Origin: Minwuia sp.
Lineage (GTDB): Bacteria > Pseudomonadota > Alphaproteobacteria > Minwuiales > Minwuiaceae
Reading direction: 5' to 3'
Assembly: GCA_029210175.1 (NCBI GenBank)
Contig: JARGPL010000015.1
Span: 365,682-429,681, forward strand
Length of the DNA: 64,000 nucleotides
Shown here: positions 8,309 through 17,662 of the stretch, one piece after another
How the letters are laid out: each line of letters starts with the position of its first letter
Position numbering within the stretch: position 1 is the stretch's first letter
Notes under the pieces: generated by a model
The model's input: the letters and a program-made list of their open reading frames with translations, nothing else
What the model was told of the DNA's origin: nothing
The model's database searches: none
Position numbers and translations under genes: made by a program

Positions 8309-9295
8309 TCAGAGGTCGGGCAGCACCCGGTCTGGCGGGGTGTGGCCGTCCGCGAAGGTCTTGATGTTGATCAATACCTTCTCGCCCATGTCCACCCGGC
8401 CTTCGATGGTCGCCGATCCCATGTGCGGCAGCAGCACCACATTGTCGAGTTCGACCAGCTTCGGATTCACCGCAGGCTCATGCTCGAACACGTCAAGACC
8501 GGCACCGGCAATGTCACCGGCGCGCAGCATGCGCGTCAGCGCATTCTCGTCGATCACTTCCCCGCGGGACGTATTCACCAGATAGGCCGACGGCTGCATC
8601 AGTTTCAGACGCCGCGCCGACAGCAGGTGATAGGTCGCAGGCGTATGCGGGCAATTGACGGAGATCATGTCCATGCGCGCCAGCATCTGGTCCAGGCTTT
8701 CCCAGTATGTCGCTTCGAGATCCTTCTCGATGCTTTCATGCAGGCGGCGACGGTTGTGATAGTGGATCGACAGGCCGAACGCGCGGGCGCGGCGGGCAAC
8801 AGCCGTGCCGATGCGGCCCATGCCGATGATGCCGAGGCGCTTGCCCCAGATGCGGTGGCCCAGCATCTGCGTCGGCGACCAGCCCTGCCAGTCACCTTCA
8901 CGCAGCTTGCGCTCGCCTTCCGTCAGGCGCCGGGGCACGGCCAGCAGCAGCGCCATGGTCATGTCCGCGGTGTCTTCGGTCAGCACACCCGGGGTATTGC
9001 AGACGGTGATGCCGCGCTGGCGGGCACCGGCCAGGTCGATATGGTCGACGCCGGTACCAAAGCTTGCGATCAACCGCAGGTTCGGGTTCGCCTGGCTCAG
9101 GATCGACGCATCGATGCGGTCCGTCACGGTAGGGACCAGAACATCGGCAACCTTCACGGCCTCGATCAGCTCCGCCTTCGTCATCGGGGAATCGTCGAGA
9201 TTGAGCCGTGTGTCGAACAGCTCCATCATCCGGGTCTCGATGGGATCGGGCAGTTTCCGGGTAACAATGACCAGCGGCTTCTTGGTGTTGGGCAT
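8309..9295 (-). CDS. D-2-hydroxyacid dehydrogenase (glyoxylate/hydroxypyruvate reductase type)
   Basis: A 328-residue NAD(P)-dependent D-2-hydroxyacid dehydrogenase. The Rossmann fingerprint GIIGMGRIG is at mid-protein. The substrate arginine is in VNTSRGEVID, the acid in the EHEP segment, and the catalytic histidine in LLPHMGSAT. Length and motif order match GyaR/glyoxylate reductase and 2-ketogluconate reductase homologues, which reduce glyoxylate or hydroxypyruvate. The start chosen is the ATG at 9295 (MPNTKKPLVIV), because the conserved domain begins directly there; an upstream alternative adds 13 residues with no domain content. It lies just upstream of the kynU/kynA remnant on the same strand. 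Confidence 0.85.
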   Translation of the reverse strand: MPNTKKPLVIVTRKLPDPIETRMMELFDTRLNLDDSPMTKAELIEAVKVADVLVPTVTDRIDASILSQANPNLRLIASFGTGVDHIDLAGARQRGITVCNTPGVLTEDTADMTMALLLAVPRRLTEGERKLREGDWQGWSPTQMLGHRIWGKRLGIIGMGRIGTAVARRARAFGLSIHYHNRRRLHESIEKDLEATYWESLDQMLARMDMISVNCPHTPATYHLLSARRLKLMQPSAYLVNTSRGEVIDENALTRMLRAGDIAGAGLDVFEHEPAVNPKLVELDNVVLLPHMGSATIEGRVDMGEKVLINIKTFADGHTPPDRVLPDL

Positions 9296-9529
9296 GATTA
9301 TCGACAATCCTCGTACGATGCGGCCTCGTGGCATGCGGCACTCAACGGTGGAGTATCAGCGGCCCCAGGCCTTGTCCAGCAATCACCGCGAGCCAGTCGC
9401 GGACGTGTGCTTGTCACATGCCGCACCGAATTCTGTTTTCGGATTCCATGCTTGCCATTATCCTCCGCCGCCGCAGGGGACCGGCACCGGGAATGGCGTG
9501 CGGGTGAAGAGTGAGGGAGCACCAAGTGC

Positions 9530-10393
9530 ATGGCTGATGAAGCCACAGCGAGCCTGGACAAGCTGAGGTCCGATATCGATCGCATCGACCGGGAGCTGCA
9601 TACCCTCTTGCGGGAACGTGCCGCGGTCGTGAAGCGCATCGGGCTGGCCAAGCGGTCATCGGGTGGCGTCGCGGCGCCGATCGTCCGCCCGGGGCGCGAG
9701 GCCAATGTGATCCGCGCCCTGGTGGAACGCCATGACGGGGCCATGCCCGTGGCATCCGTTGCGCGGATCTGGCGAGAGTTGATCGCCGACGCCTGCCAGA
9801 TGCAGTCCCCGTTTCGTATTGCCCTTCATGCCCCCGAACGATCCATCAGCCACTGGGACGTTGTCCGCAACCACTTCGGCACCATTGCACCGATCACGCT
9901 CTGCGGCAGCGCCCAGCGGGTCCTGCAGGAGTTGGAGAAACCCGGCACGATCGGCGTGTTGCCCTGGCCCGATCACGATGCCCCGACACCCTGGTGGCCA
10001 CACATGGCCACATCCGACGTTTCCGCCAACATCGTTACCGCCCTGCCCTTCTTCGAAAGTGCCGTGGGCCACTTCGAGAACCGTCGCCTGATGGTTGTCG
10101 CGACCTATCCGGCAGAGGAGTCGGGTGACGACACCAGCTACATCGTGGTGCAGACCGATCCCGAACTCAGCCGCACCCGCCTGAGTGGCCTGTTGGACCG
10201 CCATGGACTTTCGGGACATGTCATCGCGACAAGTGGGCGGGAGAACGACTTCCAGCAACTGCTGGAGATGGATGGTTTCATCAGCCGTGACGATGAACGG
10301 ATCGCGGCACTGGAACAGCAGTCCGAAGGTCTGATCCATCGGGCAATTCCCATCGGCGCAGCCGCCCGCCCAGTGGGCATGCTGGACGAATAG
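9530..10393 (+). CDS. chorismate mutase (AroQ type) with C-terminal extension
   Basis: A 287-residue protein. Residues 1 to about 90 are an AroQ-type helical chorismate mutase domain: LDKLRSDIDRIDRELHTLL, the basic RAAVVKRIGLAK segment and the late helix SVARIWRELI provide the usual active-site Arg/Lys/Glu positions. Residues 95-287 form an alpha/beta region (FRIALHAP, GTIGVLPWP, RRLMVVATYP, SYIVVQTDPELSRTRLSGLL) with an ACT-like hairpin, typical of the long alphaproteobacterial chorismate mutase proteins encoded beside hisC and tyrA. It converts chorismate to prephenate, feeding TyrA two genes downstream. Whether the C-terminal region binds Tyr or Phe is inference. GTGAGGGAG lies upstream of the ATG. 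Confidence 0.85.
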   Translation: MADEATASLDKLRSDIDRIDRELHTLLRERAAVVKRIGLAKRSSGGVAAPIVRPGREANVIRALVERHDGAMPVASVARIWRELIADACQMQSPFRIALHAPERSISHWDVVRNHFGTIAPITLCGSAQRVLQELEKPGTIGVLPWPDHDAPTPWWPHMATSDVSANIVTALPFFESAVGHFENRRLMVVATYPAEESGDDTSYIVVQTDPELSRTRLSGLLDRHGLSGHVIATSGRENDFQQLLEMDGFISRDDERIAALEQQSEGLIHRAIPIGAAARPVGMLDE

Positions 10394-10537
10394 CCCCCGC
10401 TGACCGGTCCGAACACCCGAGCGCCATACGACGCAGGTCTGGACCCGACGGCGTGCCAATGCTATCGGCCAAGTCCTTGTTGCCGGCGTCGACCACAAGC
10501 CCCGCCCGCAAGTCCCGCAGTTCAGAGGATCCGCGCC

Positions 10538-11629
10538 ATGACCACGCCCACGCCGCAGCCCGGTCTGATGTCGATCACCCCCTACAAGGGCGGTGAATCG
10601 GAACTGGAGGGTCTGGATCACGTTCGCAAGCTTTCGGCCAATGAATCCCCGCTTGGCCCCAGCCCGCGTGCCATTGCCGCGATGCGCGAAATGGCGGAGG
10701 CGGCGCACCGCTATCCCGATGGCGGCGCAACCCGGCTGCGGGAAATGCTGGGCAAGCGGTTCGGCCTGCCGGCCAGTCAGCTGATCTGCGGCAATGGTTC
10801 CGATGAACTGCTTGGCCTGATCACGTCCTGCTACGCCGGTGAAGGCGATGAGGTACTGTACAGCCGTCATGGCTTCCTGATGTACCCGATTGCCGCCATG
10901 GCACATGGAGCAACGCCGGTGCCGGCACCCGAGACGGATTACTGCGCTGATGTGGACGCGCTGCTCGCGGCTGTGACACCGCGCACCCGCATCCTGTTTC
11001 TGGCCAACCCGAACAACCCGACAGGCACCTACCTGGCGCGCGATGAAGTGGCACGTCTGCGTGCAGGTCTGCGCGACGATATCCTGCTGGTGATCGATGC
11101 AGCCTATGCGGAATACGTCGGCCGCAATGACTATGATTCCGGTGCGTCGCTGGTCGCGGCGCATGACAATGTCATCATGACGCGCACGTTCTCCAAGATT
11201 TTCGGCCTTGGCGGCATGCGGGTGGGCTGGGCCTACGGCGCACCGGACATCATTGATGTGCTGCACCGGGCGCGCGGGCCGTTCAACACCAGCATCATGG
11301 CGCAGGCTGCCGCCATTGCGGCGCTGGAGGATACCGCGCATCTGGATGCGGCGCGGGCGCACAATGACCGCTGGTTGCCCTGGATGTCGGCAGCCCTGGC
11401 CGACCTCGGCCTGGATTGCCCGCCGTCAATCGGCAACTTCGTCCTGGCGCGGTTTCCCGGTGGCCCGGATCAGGCCAATGCGGCAGATGCGTTTTTGCGG
11501 TCGAAGGGAATCATCGTCCGTCAGATGGGCGGCTATGGCCTGCCGGAAGCCTTGCGCATCACCATCGGAACCGAGGCGGACAACCATGCCGTTATCGATA
11601 CGACGAAACAGTTTCTGGCCGACACGTGA
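10538..11629 (+). CDS. hisC: histidinol-phosphate aminotransferase
   Basis: A 363-residue class I/II PLP aminotransferase of the HisC subgroup. The N-terminal segment KLSANESPLGPSP, the ANPNNPTGTY motif, and the PLP lysine with phosphate-binding arginine in TFSKIFGLGGMRVGW are all intact. It transaminates imidazole-acetol phosphate in histidine synthesis. Located between chorismate mutase and prephenate dehydrogenase, and translationally overlapped with the latter (GTGA), it probably also supplies aromatic aminotransferase activity, a known dual role of HisC in such clusters (inference). Its ATG follows GAGGATCCGCGCC. Confidence 0.93.
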   Translation: MTTPTPQPGLMSITPYKGGESELEGLDHVRKLSANESPLGPSPRAIAAMREMAEAAHRYPDGGATRLREMLGKRFGLPASQLICGNGSDELLGLITSCYAGEGDEVLYSRHGFLMYPIAAMAHGATPVPAPETDYCADVDALLAAVTPRTRILFLANPNNPTGTYLARDEVARLRAGLRDDILLVIDAAYAEYVGRNDYDSGASLVAAHDNVIMTRTFSKIFGLGGMRVGWAYGAPDIIDVLHRARGPFNTSIMAQAAAIAALEDTAHLDAARAHNDRWLPWMSAALADLGLDCPPSIGNFVLARFPGGPDQANAADAFLRSKGIIVRQMGGYGLPEALRITIGTEADNHAVIDTTKQFLADT

Positions 11630-12555
11630 GTGAATTTCCTGCCTTTCGGCGACTGACCCTCATAGGGATCGGCCTCATTGCCTCGTCCATCGCCCGCGCC
11701 GCCCGTGTCGAAGGGCTGGCGGATGAGATCGTGTGCGCCTCACCGGATGCCGATCATCGCGCCCGCGCCCTGCGCTCCGGTCTGGTGGACAAGGCGTTTG
11801 CCGACAATGGTGAAGCGGTCGTCGGTGCCGACCTGGTGATCCTGTGCACGCCTGTGGGTGTCATGGGCGCGGTCGCAGCCGAGATCGGTCACCTGCTCGA
11901 ACCCGGTGCCATCCTGTCCGACGTCGGGTCGGTGAAGGACGGCGTGGTGCGCGCCGTTGCGCCGCATGTGCCTGCGGCCACCCACTTCGTGCCCTCGCAT
12001 CCGATTGCGGGGACGGAGAATTCCGGCCCGGATGCCGGCTTTGCCAGCCTGTTCCGGGGGCGCTGGTGCATTCTGACGCCCCTGCCCGGCGGTGACGGGG
12101 ACGCCACGCAGCGCCTCAGCGACTTCTGGAAGTCCATGGGCGCGATGGTCGAACTGATGGAAACCCGCCACCACGATCAGGTGCTGGCCATCACAAGCCA
12201 TATCCCGCATCTGATCGCCTATAACATCGTTGGCACTGCCGATGATCTGGAGGCCGTCACCAAGTCGGAAGTGATCAAGTTCTCCGCCGCCGGTTTCCGG
12301 GATTTCACCCGCATTGCCGCGTCCGACCCGACGATGTGGCGTGACGTGTTCCTGAACAATCGGGAGGCGGTGCTGGAAATGCTCGGGCGGTTCACCGAAG
12401 ACCTGGCGGCGCTTCAGCGCGCGATCCGCTGGTCCGACGGCGACGCCCTGTTCGAACTGTTCACCCGCACCCGCGAAATCCGCCGCGCCATCATTGACGC
12501 CGGTCAGGAGACCGATGCCCCCAACTTCGGGCGGCATGGGGGGGATGATGACTGA
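11626..12555 (+). CDS. tyrA: prephenate/arogenate (cyclohexadienyl) dehydrogenase
   Basis: A 309-residue protein starting at a GTG overlapping the hisC stop by four bases. The NAD-binding fingerprint is LTLIGIGLIASSIARA near the N-terminus. The catalytic histidine region THFVPSHPIAGTENSG and a second conserved segment HHDQVLAITSHIPHLIAY identify the TyrA family. It oxidatively decarboxylates prephenate or arogenate towards tyrosine. There is no fused chorismate mutase, consistent with the separate mutase gene two positions upstream. The gene ends five bases before the convergent tauD-like pseudogene. Confidence 0.93.
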   Translation: MSEFPAFRRLTLIGIGLIASSIARAARVEGLADEIVCASPDADHRARALRSGLVDKAFADNGEAVVGADLVILCTPVGVMGAVAAEIGHLLEPGAILSDVGSVKDGVVRAVAPHVPAATHFVPSHPIAGTENSGPDAGFASLFRGRWCILTPLPGGDGDATQRLSDFWKSMGAMVELMETRHHDQVLAITSHIPHLIAYNIVGTADDLEAVTKSEVIKFSAAGFRDFTRIAASDPTMWRDVFLNNREAVLEMLGRFTEDLAALQRAIRWSDGDALFELFTRTREIRRAIIDAGQETDAPNFGRHGGDDD

Positions 12556-12560
12556 CAGCC

Positions 12561-13427
12561 TCAAGGCCTGACCTGAGCAAGACCGTCACTGTCCTGCGCT
12601 GAAATGCAGATACTGTCGAGCGTGCGCTCCTCCGCATAGGGCCACGGCTGGCCCCGGTGCAGGGTTGCCCGTTCGTCCCAGACCAGCAGGTCCCCCGCTC
12701 GCCGATTGTGGCTGTAGATCATCTCCGGACGGGTGGCGAAGGCGATCAGGTCGTTGATCAACGCCTGCCCTGCCGCGTCATCCATACCTTCGACACCGCA
12801 GGCGTGTGACGCGATGTAGAGGGCATCTTCACCTGTTACCGGATTGGGCCAGACAGCACGCCAGAGCTGGTCGTCCCAGCGGTTCATGGCGGGCATGGCG
12901 GCCAGTTCCGCTGAGATGCCCTGGCGCTAATGCGAGAGACGATGCCGCAGCACTGCCGTGCGCGCCCGCGCCCGCAGCTCGTCCGGCAGGTCACGCCACG
13001 CCGCGCGTGTCGATACCAGCTGGGTTTCGCCCCCCATCGACGGCAAGACACGGGCGGCAAGCAGATTGGCCAGCGCCGGGACCGGCAGAAACGTGCTGTC
13101 GGTGTGCCAGAGCTGGTTGGCTGTCAGGTTCAGCGCATGCAGGCTGTCGGCGGCGGCGACCGCGCCGTCCTCGCGCAGGTTGGTCACATTGTCCATGCGC
13201 GGTTCCGGCCCGTTGCGCCCCATCGATCGGTCCTCCACCGGCCCGAACAGGGCACCGAAGCGCAGGTGCGCAGCGTCATCGAGGTGCTGATCGCGAAACA
13301 GCAGAAGGGAATGCGCCTCGAACGCAGCCCTGATCTCCGCATATCCGTCGTTCGCCGTGATGCTGCGAACATCGACGTCCTGAACCTCAACGCCGAAGCG
13401 GGGGTGCAGGGCACGCAGGCTGATCAC
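12561..13427 (-). pseudogene. TauD/TfdA-family dioxygenase interrupted by an in-frame TAG
   Basis: A single frame of 289 codons encodes a 2-oxoglutarate-dependent TauD/TfdA dioxygenase, but codon 167 (bases 12929-12927) is TAG. Before it lie the HxD iron motif WHTDSTF and GGETQLVSTRAAW. After it the frame continues without shift: NPVTGEDALYIASHACGVEGMDD, then the distal iron histidine in TLHRGQPW and the 2-oxoglutarate arginine after AEERT. The flanks are -RLSH-stop-RQG-, where relatives commonly have a serine or tyrosine, so a single base change such as TCG to TAG is the simplest explanation. The GTG start overlaps the hflX stop (GTGA). The native substrate is unknown. Readthrough or a sequencing error are the alternatives. 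Confidence 0.85.
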
Positions 13428-14719
13428 CGCGCGGATTCCTTCTCCCAACGTCCGGCATCAGCCGGTGACATGCGCACCGTGAGATCGATTGCCGTTTCAC
13501 CGTCGTTGCGGTCCAGCACCTCGCCATGGCGATAGAGCCACGCCAGGGCGGCACCGTCAGCCGGGTCAATGCTGGCGCTGATGTCCACCTTCGTGCGGGC
13601 GATGCGCCGGGCAACCTCTGCCGCCAGGTCGTCCAGCCCCTCCCCCGTGATGGCAGAGACAAGCACCCCCGGAAACTCGCAGTTTGCGGCTTCGGCGCGC
13701 AGACTGGCGCGGGCTTCCGCATCCAGCAGGTCGATCTTGTTGTAGATTTCCACGATGCGCGGTGTGTCGCCGGGATCAATTCCCAACCCCGCCAGCACAC
13801 CCGCAACATCGGCGGCCTGCGCCGCGCTGTCAGGCTGCGCCGCGTCGCGAACGTGCAGGATGATGTCCGCCTCCACCACCTCTTCGAGGGTGGCGGAGAA
13901 TGCCGCGACAAGCTGCGTTGGCAGATCGGCAACAAAGCCCACCGTGTCGGACAGGATAACGGGGCGACCGTCAGCCATCTTCACCGCACGCATGGTCGGA
14001 TCCAGGGTCGCAAACAGCTGATCGCGGGCATAGACGTCCGCACCACTCAAGTGATTGAACAGAGTCGACTTGCCCGCGTTCGTGTAGCCAACCAGGGCAA
14101 CGACCGGAAATGGCACATCCTGGCGGGGCTTGCGGTGCAGGCCGCGGGTTCGTTTCACATGCTCCAGATCAGCTTTCAGGCGCACGATCCGCTCATCGAT
14201 CAGGCGGCGGTCGATTTCGATCTGTGATTCACCGGGGCCCCCCAGAAAGGCGGCGCCACCGCGTTGGCGCTCCAGATGCGTCCATGACCGCACAAGCCGA
14301 CTGCGCTGATACTGCAGATGCGCCAGTTCAACTTGCAGCCGGCCTTCCCGCGTGCGTGCCCGGGCGCCGAAAATCTCCAGAATCAGACCTGTCCTGTCGA
14401 TGACCTTCGCGCCGATGGCCCGTTCGAGATTGCGCTGCTGGGTCGGCGACAAGGTCGCGTCCACCACCACAAGCTCCAGCTCTTGCGCTTCGACGATCTC
14501 CGCGATTTCGGCAACCTTGCCGCCCCCCAGCAGGGTGGACGGGCGCGGTTGATCCAGCCGCACGGACTCCGCATGACGCACATCCAGCTGGATGGCATCG
14601 CAGAGACCACGCGCCTCATCCAGGGCAACGGTGGCTTCACGCGTTGCTTCCATGGGCAACCAGGGATCAATCAGCAGCGTTCGGGCACCCGTGGTGTCCG
14701 GAGATTCCCGCTCAATCAA
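13424..14719 (-). CDS. hflX: ribosome-associated GTPase HflX
   Basis: A 431-residue HflX. The N-terminal subdomain contains the glycine-rich LGGGKVAEI and a coiled helix pair up to about residue 180 (RGGAAFLGGPGESQIEIDRR). The G domain follows with the P-loop GYTNAGKST near 207-215, G3 in SDTVGFVADLP and G4 in YNKIDLLD. HflX splits stalled or hibernating 70S ribosomes under stress. Its position directly downstream of hfq is the classic hfq-hflX pairing. It overlaps the broken tauD-like gene at its 3' end. Confidence 0.95.
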   Translation of the reverse strand: MIERESPDTTGARTLLIDPWLPMEATREATVALDEARGLCDAIQLDVRHAESVRLDQPRPSTLLGGGKVAEIAEIVEAQELELVVVDATLSPTQQRNLERAIGAKVIDRTGLILEIFGARARTREGRLQVELAHLQYQRSRLVRSWTHLERQRGGAAFLGGPGESQIEIDRRLIDERIVRLKADLEHVKRTRGLHRKPRQDVPFPVVALVGYTNAGKSTLFNHLSGADVYARDQLFATLDPTMRAVKMADGRPVILSDTVGFVADLPTQLVAAFSATLEEVVEADIILHVRDAAQPDSAAQAADVAGVLAGLGIDPGDTPRIVEIYNKIDLLDAEARASLRAEAANCEFPGVLVSAITGEGLDDLAAEVARRIARTKVDISASIDPADGAALAWLYRHGEVLDRNDGETAIDLTVRMSPADAGRWEKESAR

Positions 14720-14752
14720 ATGTCAGTCTTTCCAGAAGCGCCGACCGGACGA

Positions 14753-15001
14753 TCAAGAAGATTGCACCGGAATGCCTTCGAACAGGTCGACGGGCTGAGA
14801 AGGCATCACTGTCGAGATGGCGTGCTTGTAGACCAGCTGGACATGGGCATCACGACGCAACAGTACGCAGAAATTGTCAAACCAGCTGATCATGCCCTGG
14901 AGTTTGACCCCGTTCACAAGGAACACGGTAACGGGGACCTTGTTCTTCCGAACATGGTTGAGAAATACATCCTGGACATTCTGCGGACGTTCGCTTGCCA
15001 T
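14753..15001 (-). CDS. hfq: RNA chaperone Hfq
   Basis: An 82-residue Hfq with both Sm motifs: Sm1 ([15 protein letters not shown]) and Sm2 in the LVYKHAIST segment. [14 protein letters not shown] is the RNA-binding N-terminal helix. The start chosen is the ATG at 15001 (MASERPQ), which matches the usual length; an in-frame upstream ATG would add 12 residues. It forms hexamers that pair small RNAs with mRNAs. The gene sits between dat and hflX on the minus strand, 33 bases upstream of hflX. Confidence 0.95.
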   Translation of the reverse strand: MASERPQNVQDVFLNHVRKNKVPVTVFLVNGVKLQGMISWFDNFCVLLRRDAHVQLVYKHAISTVMPSQPVDLFEGIPVQSS

Positions 15002-15202
15002 CTGCGCCGTTCCTTCTTCTTGTTCCTGAACCCGCAAGGCGATTTCGGTACGCGAAACCAGCGGCTCAGGAAAGATACGCTGTCAATAGAAATGGGCAGT
15101 TGCTGCTTGATGCACAAGCAACCTTTTTGCATAGCGGCAAAACGCTCAGAGCCGATAGTGAATGCCTATGACATGAGCCGCACCATTCCACCGATCAGAG
15201 TC

Positions 15203-16087
15203 TCAGATGGTCTTGCCCGCGGCAGCGTCAACCCCGTCCGAAGAGACATAGGCCCGAAGCATCTCCACCAGCCGCGATGTGACACTTCCCGGGCGACCAT
15301 TGCCGATCACCCGGTCATCCACCTGAATCACCGGCGTTGCGAGGGCAGAGGCACTGGTCAGGAACACTTCGCGTGCGTTCAGCAGTTCCTCCACGGTGAA
15401 AGCGCGTTCCACCACTTCGATCCCGGCATCGGCGACAAGTTCCATCAGGGACAAGCGTGTGATGCCATTGAGGATCTCATGGCTGACCGGCCGGGTGACC
15501 AACCGACCCTCGGCATCGACAATCCACGCGTTGGTTGAACTGCCTTCGGTGACATGACCGTCCTCGTCGTAAAGGAAGGCTTCGTGTGCACCGGCTTCCC
15601 GCGCGGCCTGCTTGGCGAGGCAGTTGGGCAGCAGCCCCACCGTCTTGATATCGCAGCGCGCCCAGCGCTGGTCCGGCGCGGTGATGACGCGGACGCCCTC
15701 ATCCGCCTGCTTGCCGATCCCGCCTGCGGCCTTGGAATTTGCATAGACGACGATGGCCGATTCCGGGTCAGCGGGAAATGCGTGGTCGCGAGGGGCGACG
15801 CCACGGGTGATCTGCAGATAGACGTGGCCGGTGCGCACACGGTTCCGGCGGATCACCTCCGACACGACCAGACCCAGGGCGCGGTCGGTCATGGGCGGAT
15901 CGATCCGCAGTTCGCGCAGGCTGCGCGCCAGCCGTTCCCTGTGGCCAATGCCATCCACCTGACGTCCGGCAATCACCGGAATGACTTCGTAGACGCCGTC
16001 AGCGAACTGATAACCACGATCTTCCACATGCACGCTTGCCATGCCGTGCGGAACATACTGACCGTTCACGAATGCCACTCTGCCCAT
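15203..16087 (-). CDS. dat: D-amino acid aminotransferase (fold-type IV PLP)
   Basis: A 294-residue branched-chain/D-alanine aminotransferase superfamily member. VEDRGYQFADGVYEV is the N-terminal signature. The PLP lysine is in the central DIKTVGLLPNCLAKQ region, followed by DEDGHVTEGSSTNAW, whose glutamate contacts the PLP pyridine nitrogen. FLTSASALATPV binds the cofactor phosphate. The RxH-like patterns and length fit Dat, which makes D-glutamate or D-alanine; a 4-amino-4-deoxychorismate lyase or Ilv-type enzyme is less likely. Location between trkH and hfq is the conserved order in Rhodospirillales. Confidence 0.88.
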   Translation of the reverse strand: MGRVAFVNGQYVPHGMASVHVEDRGYQFADGVYEVIPVIAGRQVDGIGHRERLARSLRELRIDPPMTDRALGLVVSEVIRRNRVRTGHVYLQITRGVAPRDHAFPADPESAIVVYANSKAAGGIGKQADEGVRVITAPDQRWARCDIKTVGLLPNCLAKQAAREAGAHEAFLYDEDGHVTEGSSTNAWIVDAEGRLVTRPVSHEILNGITRLSLMELVADAGIEVVERAFTVEELLNAREVFLTSASALATPVIQVDDRVIGNGRPGSVTSRLVEMLRAYVSSDGVDAAAGKTI

Positions 16088-16146
16088 GGTTCAGATCCCG
16101 TATCCCGTGTTTCATCCCAGCGCCAGACTGGTCTGGCGACGTCGCC

Positions 16147-17607
16147 TCACCGCCCCCAGAAGGACGGCATGAACAGACCAAGCAGCGCCAGCAGTTCCAG
16201 CCGACCGGCCAGCATGCCGATCACGATACCTGTTTTCGATATGGGGTCGAGACCGACAATGGAAATGCTTTCAACCGTCACGTATGTCGCGGCCGGTCCG
16301 GCATTGCTCATCGCCCCGACTGCCAGAGCCAGGGCCGTCGGCAGGTCGTGGCCGTCGAGATCAATCAGCAATGCGAGAACCGCAACGGAAATCATGAACA
16401 GGATCAGATAGTTCCATGCTGCTCTCAAGACAGAGGATTCAACCCTGTAACCGCCATAGCTGACCAGCTTGATACCGCTCGGGAACGACAGCCGGGCCAG
16501 TTCCGCCCCCCCCTGTCGGATCAGCAAGGCAAAGCGCATCAGCTTGAAACCACCGGCCGTCGATCCTGCTGCACCACCGATCATCATGATCATCAGCAAC
16601 AGGACAGACACCCCCGTTGGCCAGGGCACCGAAATCACGCCTGCTTCCATTGGCAGACCGATGAAACCCGTTGTCGAGGCCACGGCTGCGATGGAGAACA
16701 GGGCGATACCCAGGGATTCGAGGAAGTCACGCCCCGTCGCGTCGAAATGCACGACGGTGATCAGTGCTGCCGAGATCAGGCAAAGCCGCCCGAAGGCGCG
16801 GAATTCGGGATCCTGATAATAGACCCGCCAGCGGCCATGAAATGCCGCCCAGTGCAGCGTGAAATTCAGCGCCAGCGCCCACATGAAAACAGCGAGCACA
16901 GCCTTCGCCCCGGAGGAAAAGTCCGCCACACCGTCGGACGTTGTCACGAACCCGCCGGTGGAAATGGTGCTCATGGCATAGCAGAGCGCATCGAATGGCC
17001 GGACGCCGTTGACCCAGAGCAGCAGTGCGCAAACCAGTGTCAGGATGCAATAGACCCACCAGATGGCGGACAGCGTGTCCTTCAGACGCCCGGAGAGCGC
17101 CGTGCTGTCACCTGCCGGAATGGCACTGCGATAGACAGCCAGCCCGCCGAGTCCGAACAAACCCAGCAACACGACCGCCAGCATGATCGTGGACAGTCCG
17201 CCAAGCCACTGCATCGTCGCCCGCCAGAACAGGATGGACCGCGGCAGGTCCTCCGGCTGATCGAAGACGCTGTACCCGGTCGTGGTCAGCCCCGACATCG
17301 CCTCCAGGAACGCATCCAGCGGTGCAACCAGCGACAGGAAAGGCAGCGCGCCGAAGACGGGCAACAGGACCCAGATCAGAACACCCAGCAGAAACGCTTC
17401 CCGTCGGCCTGTACGGCGCCGTGTCAGGTTCAGTGATGCCATGGTCAGTGCACCACCGAACATGCCGGTCAGAAGCGCGGAGACAAGAAAGATGAACGGC
17501 GTCCCCGCCTCCCCGTAAAGCAGCCCGATCGGAATGGGCAGCAGCATGGCCCCGGCAAAGATCACCGTTGCCCAGCCGAAAATGGATATGACCGCCGTCA
17601 GCGCCAT
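16147..17607 (-). CDS. trkH: Trk-type K+ uptake membrane subunit
   Basis: A 486-residue polytopic protein with the four pore-loop (MPM) repeat organisation of TrkH/KtrB. Selectivity-filter-like segments with glycine after threonine are visible, for example MSGLTTTGYSVF, MSTISTGGFVT, ASTTGFIGLP and MSNAGPAAT. The C-terminus is the membrane-proximal LGLFMPSFWGR, a hallmark end for TrkH. It forms the potassium-conducting channel gated by the TrkA ring, whose gene lies directly upstream on the same strand. Confidence 0.95.
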   Translation of the reverse strand: MALTAVISIFGWATVIFAGAMLLPIPIGLLYGEAGTPFIFLVSALLTGMFGGALTMASLNLTRRRTGRREAFLLGVLIWVLLPVFGALPFLSLVAPLDAFLEAMSGLTTTGYSVFDQPEDLPRSILFWRATMQWLGGLSTIMLAVVLLGLFGLGGLAVYRSAIPAGDSTALSGRLKDTLSAIWWVYCILTLVCALLLWVNGVRPFDALCYAMSTISTGGFVTTSDGVADFSSGAKAVLAVFMWALALNFTLHWAAFHGRWRVYYQDPEFRAFGRLCLISAALITVVHFDATGRDFLESLGIALFSIAAVASTTGFIGLPMEAGVISVPWPTGVSVLLLMIMMIGGAAGSTAGGFKLMRFALLIRQGGAELARLSFPSGIKLVSYGGYRVESSVLRAAWNYLILFMISVAVLALLIDLDGHDLPTALALAVGAMSNAGPAATYVTVESISIVGLDPISKTGIVIGMLAGRLELLALLGLFMPSFWGR

Positions 17608-17662
17608 TGCGCACCCTCGTGCTGCCCGCCGCGCCTGCGATGGGACCTGTGAACATCACCCG

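Noticed and set aside
12927..12929. TAG as pyrrolysine or programmed readthrough in the tauD-like gene
   Set aside because: No pyrrolysine genes or readthrough signal seen; a point mutation is simpler.
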